Shown here: in pieces, positions 10,331 through 23,110 of the stretch
Position numbering within the stretch: position 1 is the first letter of the stretch
How the letters are laid out: every line of letters begins with the position of its first letter
Assembly: GCF_032362555.1 (NCBI RefSeq)
Contig: NC_083510.1
Location: 6,599,501-6,663,500, forward strand
Reading direction: 5' to 3'
Source: Amyelois transitella
Lineage: Eukaryota; Arthropoda; Insecta; Lepidoptera; Pyralidae
DNA: 64,000 nt
Made by a program: the position numbers and the translations under genes
Notes under the pieces: generated by a model
What the model was told of the DNA's origin: nothing
What the model saw: the letters and a program-made list of their open reading frames with translations, nothing else
Databases searched by the model: none

Positions 10331-13300
10331 ATGTCACAAAACGGTTTAGCCGTAAAGGCCGATTTTTTAGAAATTTCTGAATATAATTTTACATGGCCCG
10401 GAGAAAATGGAACGTTTCATGATTTTGGGAGTGTAAATTACACAATGCCATCGGGTACGTACTGACTATTGAAATATACCTAGGTTATAATAAATGGTAC
10501 TAATTAGTTATATTTATGCTATTATATCATAAAAAAAAACAGATAAACACAGTTATAATAGCTTAATGAAAATACATTTTGTTCGAAAAAAACATCAGAT
10601 TTAATTGTATTGTTAAACATTTTTATTATGTGTTTTCCTTCAATAAAGTGCATTGCTTTACATTTGATTATTTCTTTCCTCTTCAGTTCTCCGTCTTTCT
10701 CCTTTAGTGTATATATTATATTCTTAAACTTTCCCTATACTTCCTACATATATAAGTAAATTTATTTGATTATAGTTGTCAATGCTTTAACGGTGAGGAA
10801 AAACATCGTGAGAAAATATTTACATTCAGACATCTGAATCTCTAACTTATCAAATTTGGGTGAGATTTCCTAGCAATTGTTGCGGAGGTCAGAAGGGGAT
10901 CTGTAAAAACCTGACATGCACAATCCAAGATTATGGTCTTAGGCGTCCACTGGGCTCCTCTGAGAGATAAGGACGCAGATTGGAATGAAAGAAATTGATG
11001 AGTACTTTATAAAGTCTAATCTTGTTTAGGACCATGGTACTGGCCTTGGTGTCCATTGTGGAGGAATCCTCAACATCCTTTATTTCAAGTAAGTATTAAT
11101 ACCGTTCACTAATCAATAGATAGAATGAATCACAAGAAAAGATTTTCATTGACCATCACCATGCTAGGCTCTTTGCTTTATCAGAACATGAGTCGGGTCA
11201 ATGGCTACACGCTGTACCGTCAGCGAACTTCGGAATATTCTTCAACAACGATAGTTTCCGAATTGCAGTCGGTCACAGACTCGGTGCTGCCATTGTCGAA
11301 CGCCATCGATGTTCTTGTGGCACAGACGTCGACAGGAATGGACTTCATATGCTGCATTGCTAAAATAGTAGGTACTGATAGGTTCTTCGGACACAGCTCC
11401 ATCAAGTTATCAAAAGGGCGCTTACGAACATTGACATCTCTAGCGTTTTAGAACCGGTAGGCATGGTACGCGATGATGGCAAGCGTCCTGATGATTTGAC
11501 AGTGGTCCCTTAGGAGCGGGGAAGGGCTCTCGTATGGGACGCAACGTGCGTTGATATGATGGCTCCTACTCGCCTCACGGGGACGGTCTCAAGGTCTGGA
11601 GCTGTAGCGGTAACCGCAGAAGATGCCAAGCATCGCAAATATTACCTAATATTTATGTAATGATTACATGTTTGTTTGTCTTGGTTTCGAAACTTACGGT
11701 CCATGGGATACGAGCTTTAAAAAGTGTAAAAAAAGTAACTTAGTAAAGTCTACTCTTTTAGAGACAAAATTGTGATATTAAGTAAGTAGGTTATTAAGTA
11801 TTATCAGTATGATATCAATGTAATGGCTTAATTAAATTGTCATGAGAATTCAAGGCTTCTATAGAATTAAGTATAAGTTTAGTATAAGTTTTATAGGTCT
11901 AGATTTCCACAAGTTACATCCAATGCGACCTTTGGCGCAGCCGCGGGCAACAGCTAGTATTGCAATAAGTATCTATAGTTGATTTTCCGAAGTTCAATAT
12001 AGACTATATTTCTAGAAATTCCCACAGTTAGACATATTTCTAATAATATTCTAATGCCTGTCATCTTTATCACCCAAAACCAAATTACTTTTTTTTAGTA
12101 AACCTACATTACTACCTAAATTATTTTTTTTAGTTATCCAACATGCTTTTTGTGGCATCGTACTGCGCTCCCAGTACTAAAAAGGGGCAACTATGGATGC
12201 ACACGATTTTAATATTTGGTGAGTCCCTACGTCATCTTAAATTTACATATGTATAGTCACCACGTCTTTCTCCCTTTCGGGGTAGACAGAGCCAAAATTC
12301 TCGCAAAGAATCGAGTGGCAGATTGTTAGCCCATTCCCTAAAAGGAAAATCTCAAAGTAAGAAGCCTTTTCAAGAAGGTGATGGCAGATAATTATCATGT
12401 TTTTTCCAGCACGAAACATATGTTGTCTGTAATGCAAACTATAATTATTATCAATCACCACAAACAATTGAGACTAGACTATATATTGATTGCAAAAGAT
12501 GAATGGAAGATATATTTTCCTTTCGTAACAGATAAAATATTTAACGAAATAATTTACGTCGTTGTAATCCAGGTTTCATGCTGTATTCAATTTGGGCTTG
12601 GCACATGATATGCTCGCCCGATGCCTTCTCTTGGAACTTTGGCTTTATGTTCCTTAATCTGGCACAAGTCGTGTACTTGGTGTACGAAATGAGACCAGTG
12701 AAATTTGACCCCGAATTAGAGGAGGTGTACCACACATTGTTCGAGCCCTTTAAGGTTTGTGGAATAAGTTTCTGTTTCCGATAGTCTATTGATCACTAAT
12801 ATCTACTTTTGCAATTTACAATAATTAAAATACTTTAGCAGCTTATATGTTATTTGTTGATTAAATTAATCAAGTAGCAATCTTTATTCTAGACAAGGCC
12901 TATATGTATTAGTATGGTTTTATTGAAAGACCAATTCTATTAATCGTGAATAAATAAGATTGGTTTTGAAGCATTGAGGCGATAAAAGTACCTACTTCCT
13001 CATTTTATTCTAAACTGTGGAGTGCCTACTGCAATTTCGTGTATGTAGAAAAAATCCACTGCTTCATTTTAAAGATTCTCTCAAGCCAATATTCTCGAAA
13101 AGACTGAAACGCCACGTTCAGCTGTATGGCTTTACGATGGAATTGAGATTCAAAAAGTAACAGGTTTGCTAGCCCATCGACTACAAGAGGAATCTCAATT
13201 AATAGACTTATCATAAGTGATGTTTAAGGTCTCTAGATTACAATTCAAGCGAATGGTTTCCCCTGACTTCGCTCATGTGATGTCGCTGCATGCAGGCGAA

Positions 13301-16267
13301 GCGTATGCCATGCAGAATCTCACCAAGACTGACCGACTGGGCTTGCTGCTGTCAGGAAAGGTAGGTATTTCAAGAAGTTGTGGGTGGTAATGATGAGAAC
13401 TGTGAGAGAAGCAGTTAATTTTATTTGCAAATAAATTTTTAAAATATCCAATAGTTTAAGATACAAGCAGCTCTATAAAAGAGACTTGTCTAGGTTTTTT
13501 GGTGGGATATTTGTAGGTGATTCGGATCTTTGATCGTAAGTAAAGTAGCTCGTTTTTAGAACTGGAACACCATTCCCATGCAGAATGTGCTTACTTACCT
13601 ACATGCATGAAAGTAAGTAGGTATAATGCATGCTTTCGCATATTTTAATAACAATTTCATGAATATTATAGGTACGGCAGCACAATTTTTATGCATAGGT
13701 TTGATACAAAGGTAAATATTTAGTTCAATAGTACAGGATCCGTATATGGAAAACCTATTACCCAAATAGGTAAACCTATCTACATATTCAATAAAAATAA
13801 ATTATTAAATCGATTAATACTTCCACTAATATGATTACTTGGTAATTTCTTTTTCCGTTTTATAATACTCTTCTTCTTTCCATCTAGGTAAACGTGATGA
13901 GTGGCCACCAGTTTCTCCACCCAATTTTGCCATGTGAATTTTTAGATTCGCCAGAATTCGAATCCAGTAGAGCAACTATCGACGAAAAATTTAAGGTGAG
14001 TGCTCATAAAAATTAACAAATACTGTAGGTATTTGTTATTTTTTATTAGCATTATTTTCCTATTCAAGTCAGTTCTCCAATTATTACCATTCTTCACTTA
14101 AATTCCAATTCAGAATCATGATCAAAAAGTCCCGGCCTATCCCGAAAATGAGGATGTAACCGGGATTAAGGGCAAAAGGAAGAAGAGGAAGACTTAAGTT
14201 TCATCACATCATCATCATAATAAAGCCCTTAAAGTTACACTTATGCCAAATTATGAAATGAGGTATCGCTTTGAAAAATAATAGCTGCGCTGAAATGTTC
14301 AGTGAAATTAATGCGATACCTACAATGTTTCATTCACCCTGCATCTATTTACTTTGTTCGCCTAATTTCCCGCGTTTCGAACCGTTATTAAAATGAGATA
14401 TTGACCTTCTCTTTCCCCCTTGGCTGCAATATGTTTACGTCAACCGAGAGCATCTTATTTCACGCAAAAACGGTTCATGAAATGCGGCATTCACCTTGTT
14501 AAATAAGGCAATGGGCTAACTAACACGCCGGGTGGGATCTGACAGGCTCATTATTCAGGGGACCAAAGGGCAAGTGAACCAACAGACAGATTATGAATAA
14601 ATAAATAAAACAAATCGCAAAGCATAAAGATGCAAAGAAACAATATTTTAATGTTTGTATTGCAATGAATTATCAGTTTTTAAACAAGCAACTAATTGTG
14701 GCCTTTCAGTTTCCCGAGACTGTTGGCTCTGTCTACCTCGTAACTGATAAAGTCGTCATCATTACATGTATGTTTGTGAAAAACAGTTTTTAATGCTTTG
14801 AACAAATCTGAAAATACCAAAACCAAACGAAACTACATATAACTACAATAGCAGATAAGTCGAAATAATCATTTAAACAATAATTAATATAGGTACACAG
14901 GTACAACAAAATTTATAGTACCTATGATGCATATCGCGACTCGCGATTGGTTTACAACCCATACTTCCCTGCAACACTTTGGCATTACCTACCCCATTCC
15001 GGTGACCTAATTGTTGTCTGATATGGCCGTACAACAGCTAAAGTGGCTATAAATGCAAAATCTGGGTTAAATATCGATGAACTCAAACACCAATTTCTTG
15101 GGAATTTGAATTGCCTAGTTCCTACAACATTGCAGCAAATGAATGATCGAATTATGTAGTTCAGATCTTTGATAACTGTCATTAAAGATTTGGAAATCCA
15201 GAATATATCAATGTACCTAATCATGATTAAGTTACAAAATGAAAACGACATAAAACGCACCAAACAGTTTTTACAAAATTTTCAAAGTCGCTCATCTCCA
15301 GGCATTTGGAGGTCATCATGTATCCATACTATCGTATAAATGATATACCATTTTTAGTCTTTCTGTCTATTTTGAACTTCAAAGGGCATCGTGGCGGAAT
15401 GTCTGGTGATTCCATGATGATCCCACGCCTCCAGACCCCAGAGAGATTACGATACGAGAGAAAAGGATTTACGAAACTATAAAAAGGAACTAAAATTCAT
15501 AAAGAGGAAAATAAATATGTTTATATTAATGTTTTTTGTTAAGGTATCCATAGTCGCCGCATCATCCTGTCGCTACGTTTACTGGCAGCGGAGTTCTCTA
15601 GAGTATTTATTCGTGAAAGAGGCGTATCTAGCGAGTGTGGTATCAACGCTAATAGCTCGTGACATCACCACCAAATTATATGCGATGAACAACAAGATCG
15701 TGACGGAGAGAGGTTCTCACTTGGACATAAGGCTGCCGAGTATCTCCCATGCGCTGGCACGGAGCCCTCGGAGGTTGAGGTCGACCCAAGCGAAGCCGCC
15801 GCCCCCGACTACGGTGCAGCCCGTGCCACCTTTGAAACGACCTAGTGAGTATTGCTTTTTTATAGATTTCATCATCATTATTAAATCCCTGTCTGTCTTA
15901 GCTGGCAAGCCCTAAGTCTCCACTCGACAATTTCGACTGTCCACTGTTGTGCTCGTATGTCCAGTCCATCTCAACTTTGAGCTGGATACCATTAGCGTGA
16001 TGTTTGTGACTTCGGTACATACATTTAATCTATAATTTTACAGATTGTTGGGCACGCGAAACCGATTATCTCATGGCTGCGGTGAAACGAAACGGCATAC
16101 CAAGTCCATCGTACGAGGCACACGACGAAGAGCTAATGCCGTTGGCAGCTCACGAGGCCCCCGCGGCGTCTTCAGATGACCTGTCAGTAGCCGATAGCTG
16201 CCAGGACACCTCGTCTAAATACCATAGTTGTGAGGCCGTTGAGACCGATGATGAACTGAAACATTAA
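10331..16267 (+). CDS. bves: Popeye domain-containing protein, BVES-like (Popeye gene 1), complete
   Basis: Eight coding exons: 10331-10454, 11030-11088, 12134-12218, 12573-12754, 13229-13360, 13888-13995, 15544-15844, 16044-16267. All junctions are AG/GT and in phase, giving 1,215 nt (404 aa). The N-terminus is hydrophilic with three N-glycosylation sequons (N19, N26, N36). A Trp/Pro-rich 'WYWPWCPLW' segment and three membrane segments follow (about 62-75, 84-106, 113-134), then a cytosolic Popeye domain. The cAMP-binding landmarks are present: 'CEFLDSPEF' (D214-S-P-E217) and 'KFK-VSI' (228-233). '[25 protein letters not shown]' and 'RYVYWQR' type blocks are also strongly BVES-like. The C-terminal tail is proline-, serine- and acid-rich and disordered. 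Vertebrate relatives are membrane cAMP effectors in muscle and epithelia; the insect role is inferred only. Confidence 0.95.
11880..11957 (+). repeat. Helitron 3'-end fragment
   Basis: Ends in 'GCAGCCGCGGGCAACAGCTAG' followed by T, the Helitron 3' hairpin plus CTAG. The 5' part is not recognisable. It lies in Popeye gene 1 intron 2. Confidence 0.45.
12247..12420 (-). repeat. SINE-like family, diverged minus-strand copy
   Basis: The minus strand carries the 'GGCTCTGTCTACCCCG' block and, further 5', the 'TAGCCCATT' and 'CTTTTC' region of the family. It lies in Popeye gene 1 intron 3. A further minus-strand fragment is at about 13090-13205 in intron 4. Confidence 0.5.
14698..14775 (+). repeat. 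SINE-like family, 3' fragment
   Basis: 'GTGGCCTTTCAG', 'GAGACTGTTGGCTCTGTCTACC' and ATGTATGTTT match the 3' third of the family. Popeye gene 1 intron 6. Confidence 0.5.
15376..15515 (+). repeat. Unclassified repeat shared with 20224-20413
   Basis: It contains 'AGGGCATCGTGGCGGAATG', then 'GATTCCA', and ends 'AAAAAGGAACTAAAATTCAT' and AAAGAGGAAAATAA. The same blocks in the same order occur at 20224-20413, where the first part folds into a hairpin. I cannot assign it to a transposon class. Confidence 0.5.
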
Positions 16268-17538
16268 AATGTTAAAAAGAATAACAACTTTTTTATTTTT
16301 ACCGTTTATTGTCGTAGTACTGGGCGCAAATATCGGCTTATTAGTTTTCAATCTTACGATTCTTTAGATAAAAGCCAAGAGTACTCTATAATTAATCATC
16401 AAAATCAATTTATGAAGTAGGGTTTTACCGACGACGACTTTCAGATTAGTTTTTTGGTTAGGTACATGGAAGGCGAACCTCGGGCCTCGAAGCTTTGCGG
16501 GTGAGGGTGCAATCGGAAACATGAGCAAAGATAAGATAAACGGGGAATGATTAACTAGACGGCCTCAATGGCTTCATTGATTATAACACGGTCATAACAT
16601 CGCTTGATGCCCTAAGTTCGATTCCCGCCGACCTCGGTTCTAGGGTTTTATCTAACAAACCCACAACATAAGCTTACATTGGTAAGTTCATGGTAATCAA
16701 TTTCAAAAAACTCCATTATTTAATTTAGTAATTTAACATTAACAACTAGCTGTTGCCCGCAACTCCGTTTGCGTGTTATTGGAAATACGAAGGTTATTTG
16801 CTATTTCTTACTCCAAAAGAAAATGTTCATCAGGTTGAACAACTTTTACACGTTTTAACAAATAAAACGTTTTTTCAATGTTTCCTATTTATTATCGTTA
16901 TGGTTCGACATCAGCTGTTCCAGATTCCAAAATAAATAATACCCTATATGTTGGCCAGGTATAAGAGCTCTATCAAAAAAAATCAAAGAAAAATTCAGTC
17001 AAATCCGTTTAGTAGTTCCGGAGATAGCGTATATAAACAAACAACATACAAACAGTTTTTCTTTGTTTTTTAAAATTCATGCTCGGTTTCTATTTCTTCA
17101 TCGTAATAAGTGGTTATCTTGAAAATATACTCGATATACAGAAATTTTTTTTTTAGGTTTAACCAAGCCTAATTATCACAGCAAGTGATTATTACATGTC
17201 ATTATTTGAAGGAAGGTCGGTTGGGCGGGGTAAGTTAGTACAATTATTATTGAGTACTGTTGTTTTTCCATTACGGTAATAATGTCAGCTTGAAGGGTGG
17301 AGACGGCAATAAAGCCCAAGTGAGTGGACACTGCAATGAAATGGTCTTTCCTTGGTAAACCAATCAATCATACCTACTGCTTACATACCATTTCATTACG
17401 TACCCATATGTAGTATGAGGGTTAATAAACTTGGGAAGGCGATGGGCTAGCAACCTATTACTTTTCAATCTTTTAAAGGCTGTTGGCTCTGTCTGCCCCG
17501 CAAGGGATTATATGTGTATTGAGTATATGAAGGTATAA
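16268..17538. other. Downstream of Popeye gene 1: repeats only
   Basis: No gene is seen. A minus-strand Helitron-type end (ACTAGCTGTTGCCCGC) lies at about 16746. It runs into a repeat ending near 17155 whose 'AAATCCGTTTAGTAGTTCCGGAGAT...AAACAAAC' segment also occurs at 58160-58230. A SINE-like 3' fragment lies at 17432-17520. Confidence 0.5.
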
Positions 17539-18833
17539 TCTATATATATAAAACTCTTCCGTTACTGAGTGACTGACTGACAGACAACGCACAGTCGAAA
17601 CTACTGGTCGTAGACAGCTGAAATTTGGAATGTAGGTTCCTTGGGATATGTAGGGGAGCACTAAGAAAGGATTTTTGGAAATTCAACCCCCAAGGGGGGG
17701 AAAAGGGGTAAAAACGTTTCTATGAAAAATCTTATTCCTTGGGTTTATAAACTTGAAACTTGGCATGAACACGTACATAGGCAAGTAAATATGTTTGACA
17801 TTATAAGTTTTTTCAAACTACCCTCCAATCGTGATTTAGGGGGTGCGATTGGGTGACTGATTTATTAACGCACAGCCGAAACCGCTCGGTATAGGAGTCT
17901 GAGATTTTGAACAGAGGTTCCTTTAGTAACATAAGTGAGCACTAAGAAGGGATTTTTGAAATGTCAACCCCCAAGGGGGGGAAACGGGATAAACTGAGCC
18001 GGGGCTGCGGGAATGTTCTAACGAGATACCGTGGCCCCGGAACGCAAAGGGCAACTGAAGGAACGAGGTGGGTTTTAGTCAGTAAAAGTCTGACACTCCC
18101 TTCCGTTCCACCCAGAGCGGGAGAGGTCATTTGATGATTTCCCATCCTTAAAAAAAAAAGACTTTGTATGACAACTTGCAGTCGTCTCTTTAACATACAT
18201 AATAACATACCTTACCTAACCTTTAAATCCCTATTTTGTGTTAACACTGGTATACAAACAGCTAAAAGGAAACAAGTGAAGAGACGAAAGTCCGCATCCA
18301 TTTTCACCTAAATTCTTAACGTTAATGAGATTTACTTTTTATTATCAGGTCAACCTAATAGCCTCACATGTACGTATAACTTCGTAAGAATTTTCTTTCA
18401 ACTCCTAACCGTTGAGGAGTTGTACCTTCCATCATCAGCTCATTCACATGGGATGATGACTATCAGACGCAAATACTTAAACAGAAGGAAATCCTGTAAG
18501 GCCTCTTCGTCCTATAAATCCTGTTTTTTTTTTCTTTTGAGACGATGATTTTGTCTCGCTTTACTTTTTCTATATAGATTTGTATGTATACTAATATTAT
18601 ACAGAGGAACAATCTATTTTTTTATATGTTTGTTTGTTTACACATGTAATCGATAAACTCCGAAACTACTGAATCGATTTCAAACATTCACCATTAGAAA
18701 GCTACATCATCCCTGAGTAACACAGGCTATATTTAATTCCAGTTGTGTTGTAAAAGCCCTGTCGAGATCATTAAAAAACGCTATAGGTATATAACCGAAT
18801 TACACGTGGGCGAAGCCGCGGGCGGAAAGCTAG
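17539..18833 (+). mobile_element. Helitron copy A (non-autonomous), 1,295 bp
   Basis: It starts TC (17539-17540) after a host A and ends with the 3' hairpin 'GGGCGAAGCCGCGGGCGGAA' and CTAG (18830-18833). No transposase is encoded. Near 18590 the sequence switches to a 'TATACTAATATTATA' motif that is itself the usual start of another lepidopteran Helitron type, so this copy is already a composite. The next base starts copy B. An 88-codon frame on the minus strand (18208-17942) is repeated in copy B but is not protein-like. Confidence 0.8.
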
Positions 18834-20182
18834 TCTATATATATAAAACTCTTCCGTTACTGAGTGACTGACTGACAGACAACGCACAGTCGAAACTACT
18901 GGTCGTAGACAGCTGAAATTTGGAATGTAGGTTCCTTGGGATATGTAGGGGAGCACTAAGAAAGGATTTTTGGACATTCAACCCCCAAGGGGGGGAAAAG
19001 GGGTAAAAACGTTTCTATGAAAAATCTTATTCCTTGGGTTTATAAACTTGAAACTTGGCATGAACACGTACATAGGCAAGTAAATATGTTTGACATTATA
19101 AGTTTTTTTAAACTACCCTCCAATCGTGATTTAGGGGGTGCGATTGGGTGACTGATTTATTAACGCACAGCCGAAACCGCTCGGTATAGGAGTCTGAGAT
19201 TTTGAACAGAGGTTCCTTTAGTAACATAAGTGAGCACTAAGAAGGGATTTTTGAAATGTCAACCCCCAAGGGGGGGAAACGGGATAAACTGAGCCGGGGC
19301 TGCGGGAAAGTTCTAACGAGATACCGTGGCCCCGGAACGCAAAGGGCAACTGAAGGAACGAGGTGGGTTTTAGTCAGTAAAAGTCTGACACTCCCTTCCG
19401 TTCCACCCAGAGCGGGAGAGGTCATTTGATGATTTCCCATCCTTAAAAAAAAAAGACTTTGTATGACAACTTTCAGTCGTCTCTTTAACATACATAATAA
19501 CATACATAATTATGTACATACATGCATAACATTAATAACATCACGCCTTTAAATCCCTATTTTGTGTTAACACTACCCATACAAACAGCTAAAAGGAAAC
19601 AAGTGAAGAGACGAAATATATCCGCATCCATTTTCACCTAAATTCTTAACGTTAATGAGATTTACTTTTTATTATCAGGTCAACCTAATAGCCTCACATG
19701 TACGTACGTATAACTTCGTAAGAATTTTATTTCAACTCCTAACCGTTGAGGAGTTGTACCTTCCATCATCAGCTCATTCACATGGGATGATGACTATCAG
19801 ACGCAAATACTTAAACAGAAGGAAATCCTGTAAGGCCTCTTCGTCCTATAAATCCTGTTTTTTTTTTCTTTTGAGACGATGATTTTGTCTCGCTTTACTT
19901 TTTCTATATAGATTTGTATGTATACTAATATTATAAAGAGGAACAATCTATTTTTTTATATGTTTGTTTGTTTACACATGTAATCGATAAACTCCGAAAC
20001 TACTGAATCGATTTCAAACATTCACCATTAGAAAGCTACATCATCCCTGAGTAACACAGGCTATATTTAATTCCAGTTGTAACAAGATTTCAGCCTGTGG
20101 AAGAAAAAGCCCTGTCGAGATCATTAAAAAACGCTATATATAACCGAATTACACGTGGGCGAAGCCGCGGGCGGAAAGCTAG
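18834..20182 (+). mobile_element. Helitron copy B (non-autonomous), 1,349 bp, head-to-tail with copy A
   Basis: It begins TC immediately after the CTAG of copy A with no spacer, and ends CTAG at 20179-20182 followed by T. Most of its length is nearly identical to copy A. Differences include an extra 40-50 bp at about 19501-19550, which copy C shares, and a different stretch at about 20079-20115. B and C are thus closer to each other in places than B is to its neighbour A. Confidence 0.8.
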
Positions 20183-20223
20183 TCCATATTATATTTGTAT
20201 CACGTGTATGCTACACATATACA

Positions 20224-20413
20224 GAGGGCATCGTCGTGGAATGCCTGGCGATTCCACGATGCCCTCAAAATGGCAAGAAGGGCGTCGGACGGACGGTTTA
20301 TTGCGGGTAGATTGGTACACGAGGTGCCAGGAGTCCCCCGGGTGAGACCCCAAGGTGAAAAGGATTAACGAAACTAAAAAAAGGAACTGAAATTCATAAA
20401 GTGGAAAATAACA
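20224..20413 (+). repeat. Unclassified repeat with terminal hairpin
   Basis: 20225-20266 forms a stem: GAGGGCATCG pairs with CGATGCCCTC and GTGGAAT pairs with ATTCCAC. The block ends 'AAAAAGGAACTGAAATTCAT' and AAAGTGGAAAATAA, matching 15376-15515. It starts just beyond the end of Helitron B. Confidence 0.5.
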
Positions 20414-21528
20414 CACACATTATCTACAAATTTGTTATTTATTTATTTATTTACTAATTGGTACACAGAAAACATCGAGAATGATAAGCACAAGAAACAA
20501 AATTACATTGTTTTTCATATTTCAACTACTACCGATTAATAAAAGTGATCTGTTATGTATATTCTGTTAATCGAGAAATGCATGCACAATAAAACGCGAA
20601 ATACGAGCGCGATAAACATTATTTATACACCAATTTGCGTTGACTCGATAATCGCTTGAGTAATTAGTTTAAGTAAAATAATTATCAAAAAGAGCTATAA
20701 AAATATGCGTTATGTATGATTACATGATCGAAGAAGATAAAAAAGAACTATAAGAAGAAAGATTAGTGATTCTTTTCAAGAGAAAAATAAAGAAGAGTTT
20801 TATTCATCTGCATCACGCATTATAACCGGGCACCTTTCCGATCGATCACCAACGATCGTAGAATATATGTATTTATTCAATAAAGATATATAATTACAGA
20901 CATTATAAATCTAATTTCAATCTGAACTATTAAAATAAAACAGCTCAAAACAAATTCCATTCTGGACGGTCGAGCATATCGATCTTCCTTACATTATTCG
21001 CCGTACCTCTAGTTGTTAAGGCTTAGGCCATCAGATAAGGCTTGAAATGGTAAATTGCACGTAATGCTCAAGAATAGTGCGGTGTTGGATAAGGAAGCAT
21101 CGCGATTGTTGGGCAGCCTTGACCAACTGACGCTTGACGTGACCCATTCGATGTATTGCATTGTAAAGTTTAGAGTGCTTTACTTGGCAAACTAAGGAGT
21201 TTTACAGCGATGAGTTAGTAGATTACAAGTACATGTAGTTTATAATTAATAAGTCAATAACATGCAAGTACACGTTTAATAAAGTTATTGTTTAATAGAT
21301 TAAAACCAAAGAATTCAAGTCACGCTTTAATGAATTAAAGGTACTTTTATAATTTTATGAGCATAGTGATTCATGTTATTATTATTGGTTACAAGTGTCA
21401 ACAATTGAATATATGAAATAAAATATAAAAATATAAGTCAAAAAGTAAAAGTAATTGAAAGGTTTAAAAATGTCTTGTAAATAGTCTTTTGTTCTATCTG
21501 ATACTTAATCATTTTGAATAAATACTTG

Positions 21529-21593
21529 CTTAGTCTCAGTATAATGACCGATCAAAGGTTAAACCTTTGATCGGTCATTATACTGAGACTAAG
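21529..21593. repeat. Perfect inverted repeat, 32-bp arms, 1-bp spacer
   Basis: Arm 21529-21560 begins CTTAGTCTCAGTATAATG and is exactly complementary to 21562-21593. The single central base is A at 21561. The arms do not resemble other hairpins in the window. Confidence 0.95.
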
Positions 21594-23055
21594 ACTCAAA
21601 TAAATTTAGGTATAAATTCTAATGGTCAAATAACCCTAACCTAGTAAGTAGGTACCAATTTAATCGCCTATAAAATGCTCATTTAGGTAGGCTATTTGGA
21701 CAGAGTAGTAAAATCAATAATAAAAATAAGATGGGAACGGAATAAGTAACAATTAACTTACCTAAACGATATGACCTAAACTGAAACTATACAACATTGT
21801 ACATATATATAATGTTAAGAAATTTGGATACGTCTTGTCATTTATGCAACTTAAAAAATATTACCTATTGAAAGTTATAGTTCAAGTATTGATAGTTAAT
21901 TCTTTAACTTCGCGGCAAACGCCGCTTTTTCGTTCTTAAATAGGTACTTATAAAAAATAGCCATACATATACATGGATACATAAAGGTTAAAAATAATCA
22001 ATTAAAATATGCAAAAATAAAAAACAAGAAATAACAAAAACTATATTTTCATAAATATAAATCAGTATTTAAACACCTTGAAGCCAGGATTTCCAGCTCC
22101 AATTTTTTCAGATATAAAAACTTAAGGAAATTCAATATTCAACTGACATCAATGTGCAATATCAGTATTATATAATTCTCTCTCGTCTGACGAGGATTAA
22201 CGTCCCTGTGGCCGTAATACAGTAGAAGGCTTAGCTCCGTACGGTCGATCCAGCACGGTATAGCATACGTTGCATTCTACATACGGTCCATTAGGGAGGA
22301 TATACTTATTTCCATCATACCTATTCTGTAGTTCATAGATAGAATATTGGCTATCTAGCCAATATGTACTTACTACAGCCAATATTTATAAATTATGCTT
22401 GATAATTTTTAAACCTTAATACTTATTATCAATCAATCTGGTTTAGCAATTAATAATCTCGTACAAATCGCTGGATACATTAGATGTTTTGATAATAACA
22501 AGACGGAATGATGTGTGATTTTATTGTATGAAATCACGGGAACATGATTATATCCTAACTTAAAGGAAAAAGCTGAGTGACTCACCTTATAATGCTGAAA
22601 AAGTGAAAGCAATTGAAGTTTAGATGTCTAGGGCATTTAACGGGCGTCCTAGCATATGATTTGGAAATCTAAAGGCAAAACCTGGTGCAGAATAGGAATA
22701 GAATAGAATAAAATATGTTTCAATTATTTGTGCACTTGGTGGTAAGGCCTTAGACCAATCACTATAACAGCAGGTGATTTGCGATCGCGGCATCAAACCG
22801 GAAATAATGTAGAAGTTCAGCGCTAGATTGGCAAAGTTTTCATCTAGGATCTAGGCCGTCTACCCAGTAAATGTGAAATCGATTGAAGGAGGCTAAGCCC
22901 ACGTTTACACACCTTAAACAAGTTTGCTTTACCCCATTCTGGAACTTTGCACAAAGTATCATAAACATCTCTTTAGGTATAACGATCTTTTCAGTTAACT
23001 CATTCTTTTAATTTAATATGTTTTCTAGTCCTACGAAACATTTTACTCTCGTCTG

Positions 23056-23110
23056 TAGATTAAAGTAATTAATTAGCAATTAATAATTGTTAATTAATTA
23101 CTTTAATCTA
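23056..23110. repeat. Inverted repeat, 27-bp arms with one G-T pair
   Basis: TAGATTAAAGTAATTAATTA at 23056-23075 is complementary to 23091-23110, and CAATTA (77-82) to TAATTG (84-89) inside it. The one imperfect pair is G23076 with T23090. Confidence 0.9.

Noticed and set aside
17942..18208. 88-codon minus-strand frame, repeated almost identically at 19237-19503
   Set aside because: The repeat of the frame is explained by the Helitron duplication. It has no domain, no start context and low-complexity content.
21908..21930. GCGGCAAACGCCGC hairpin followed by TTTTT, like a bacterial terminator
   Set aside because: The DNA is nuclear insect sequence and no gene ends there; such stems occur by chance.
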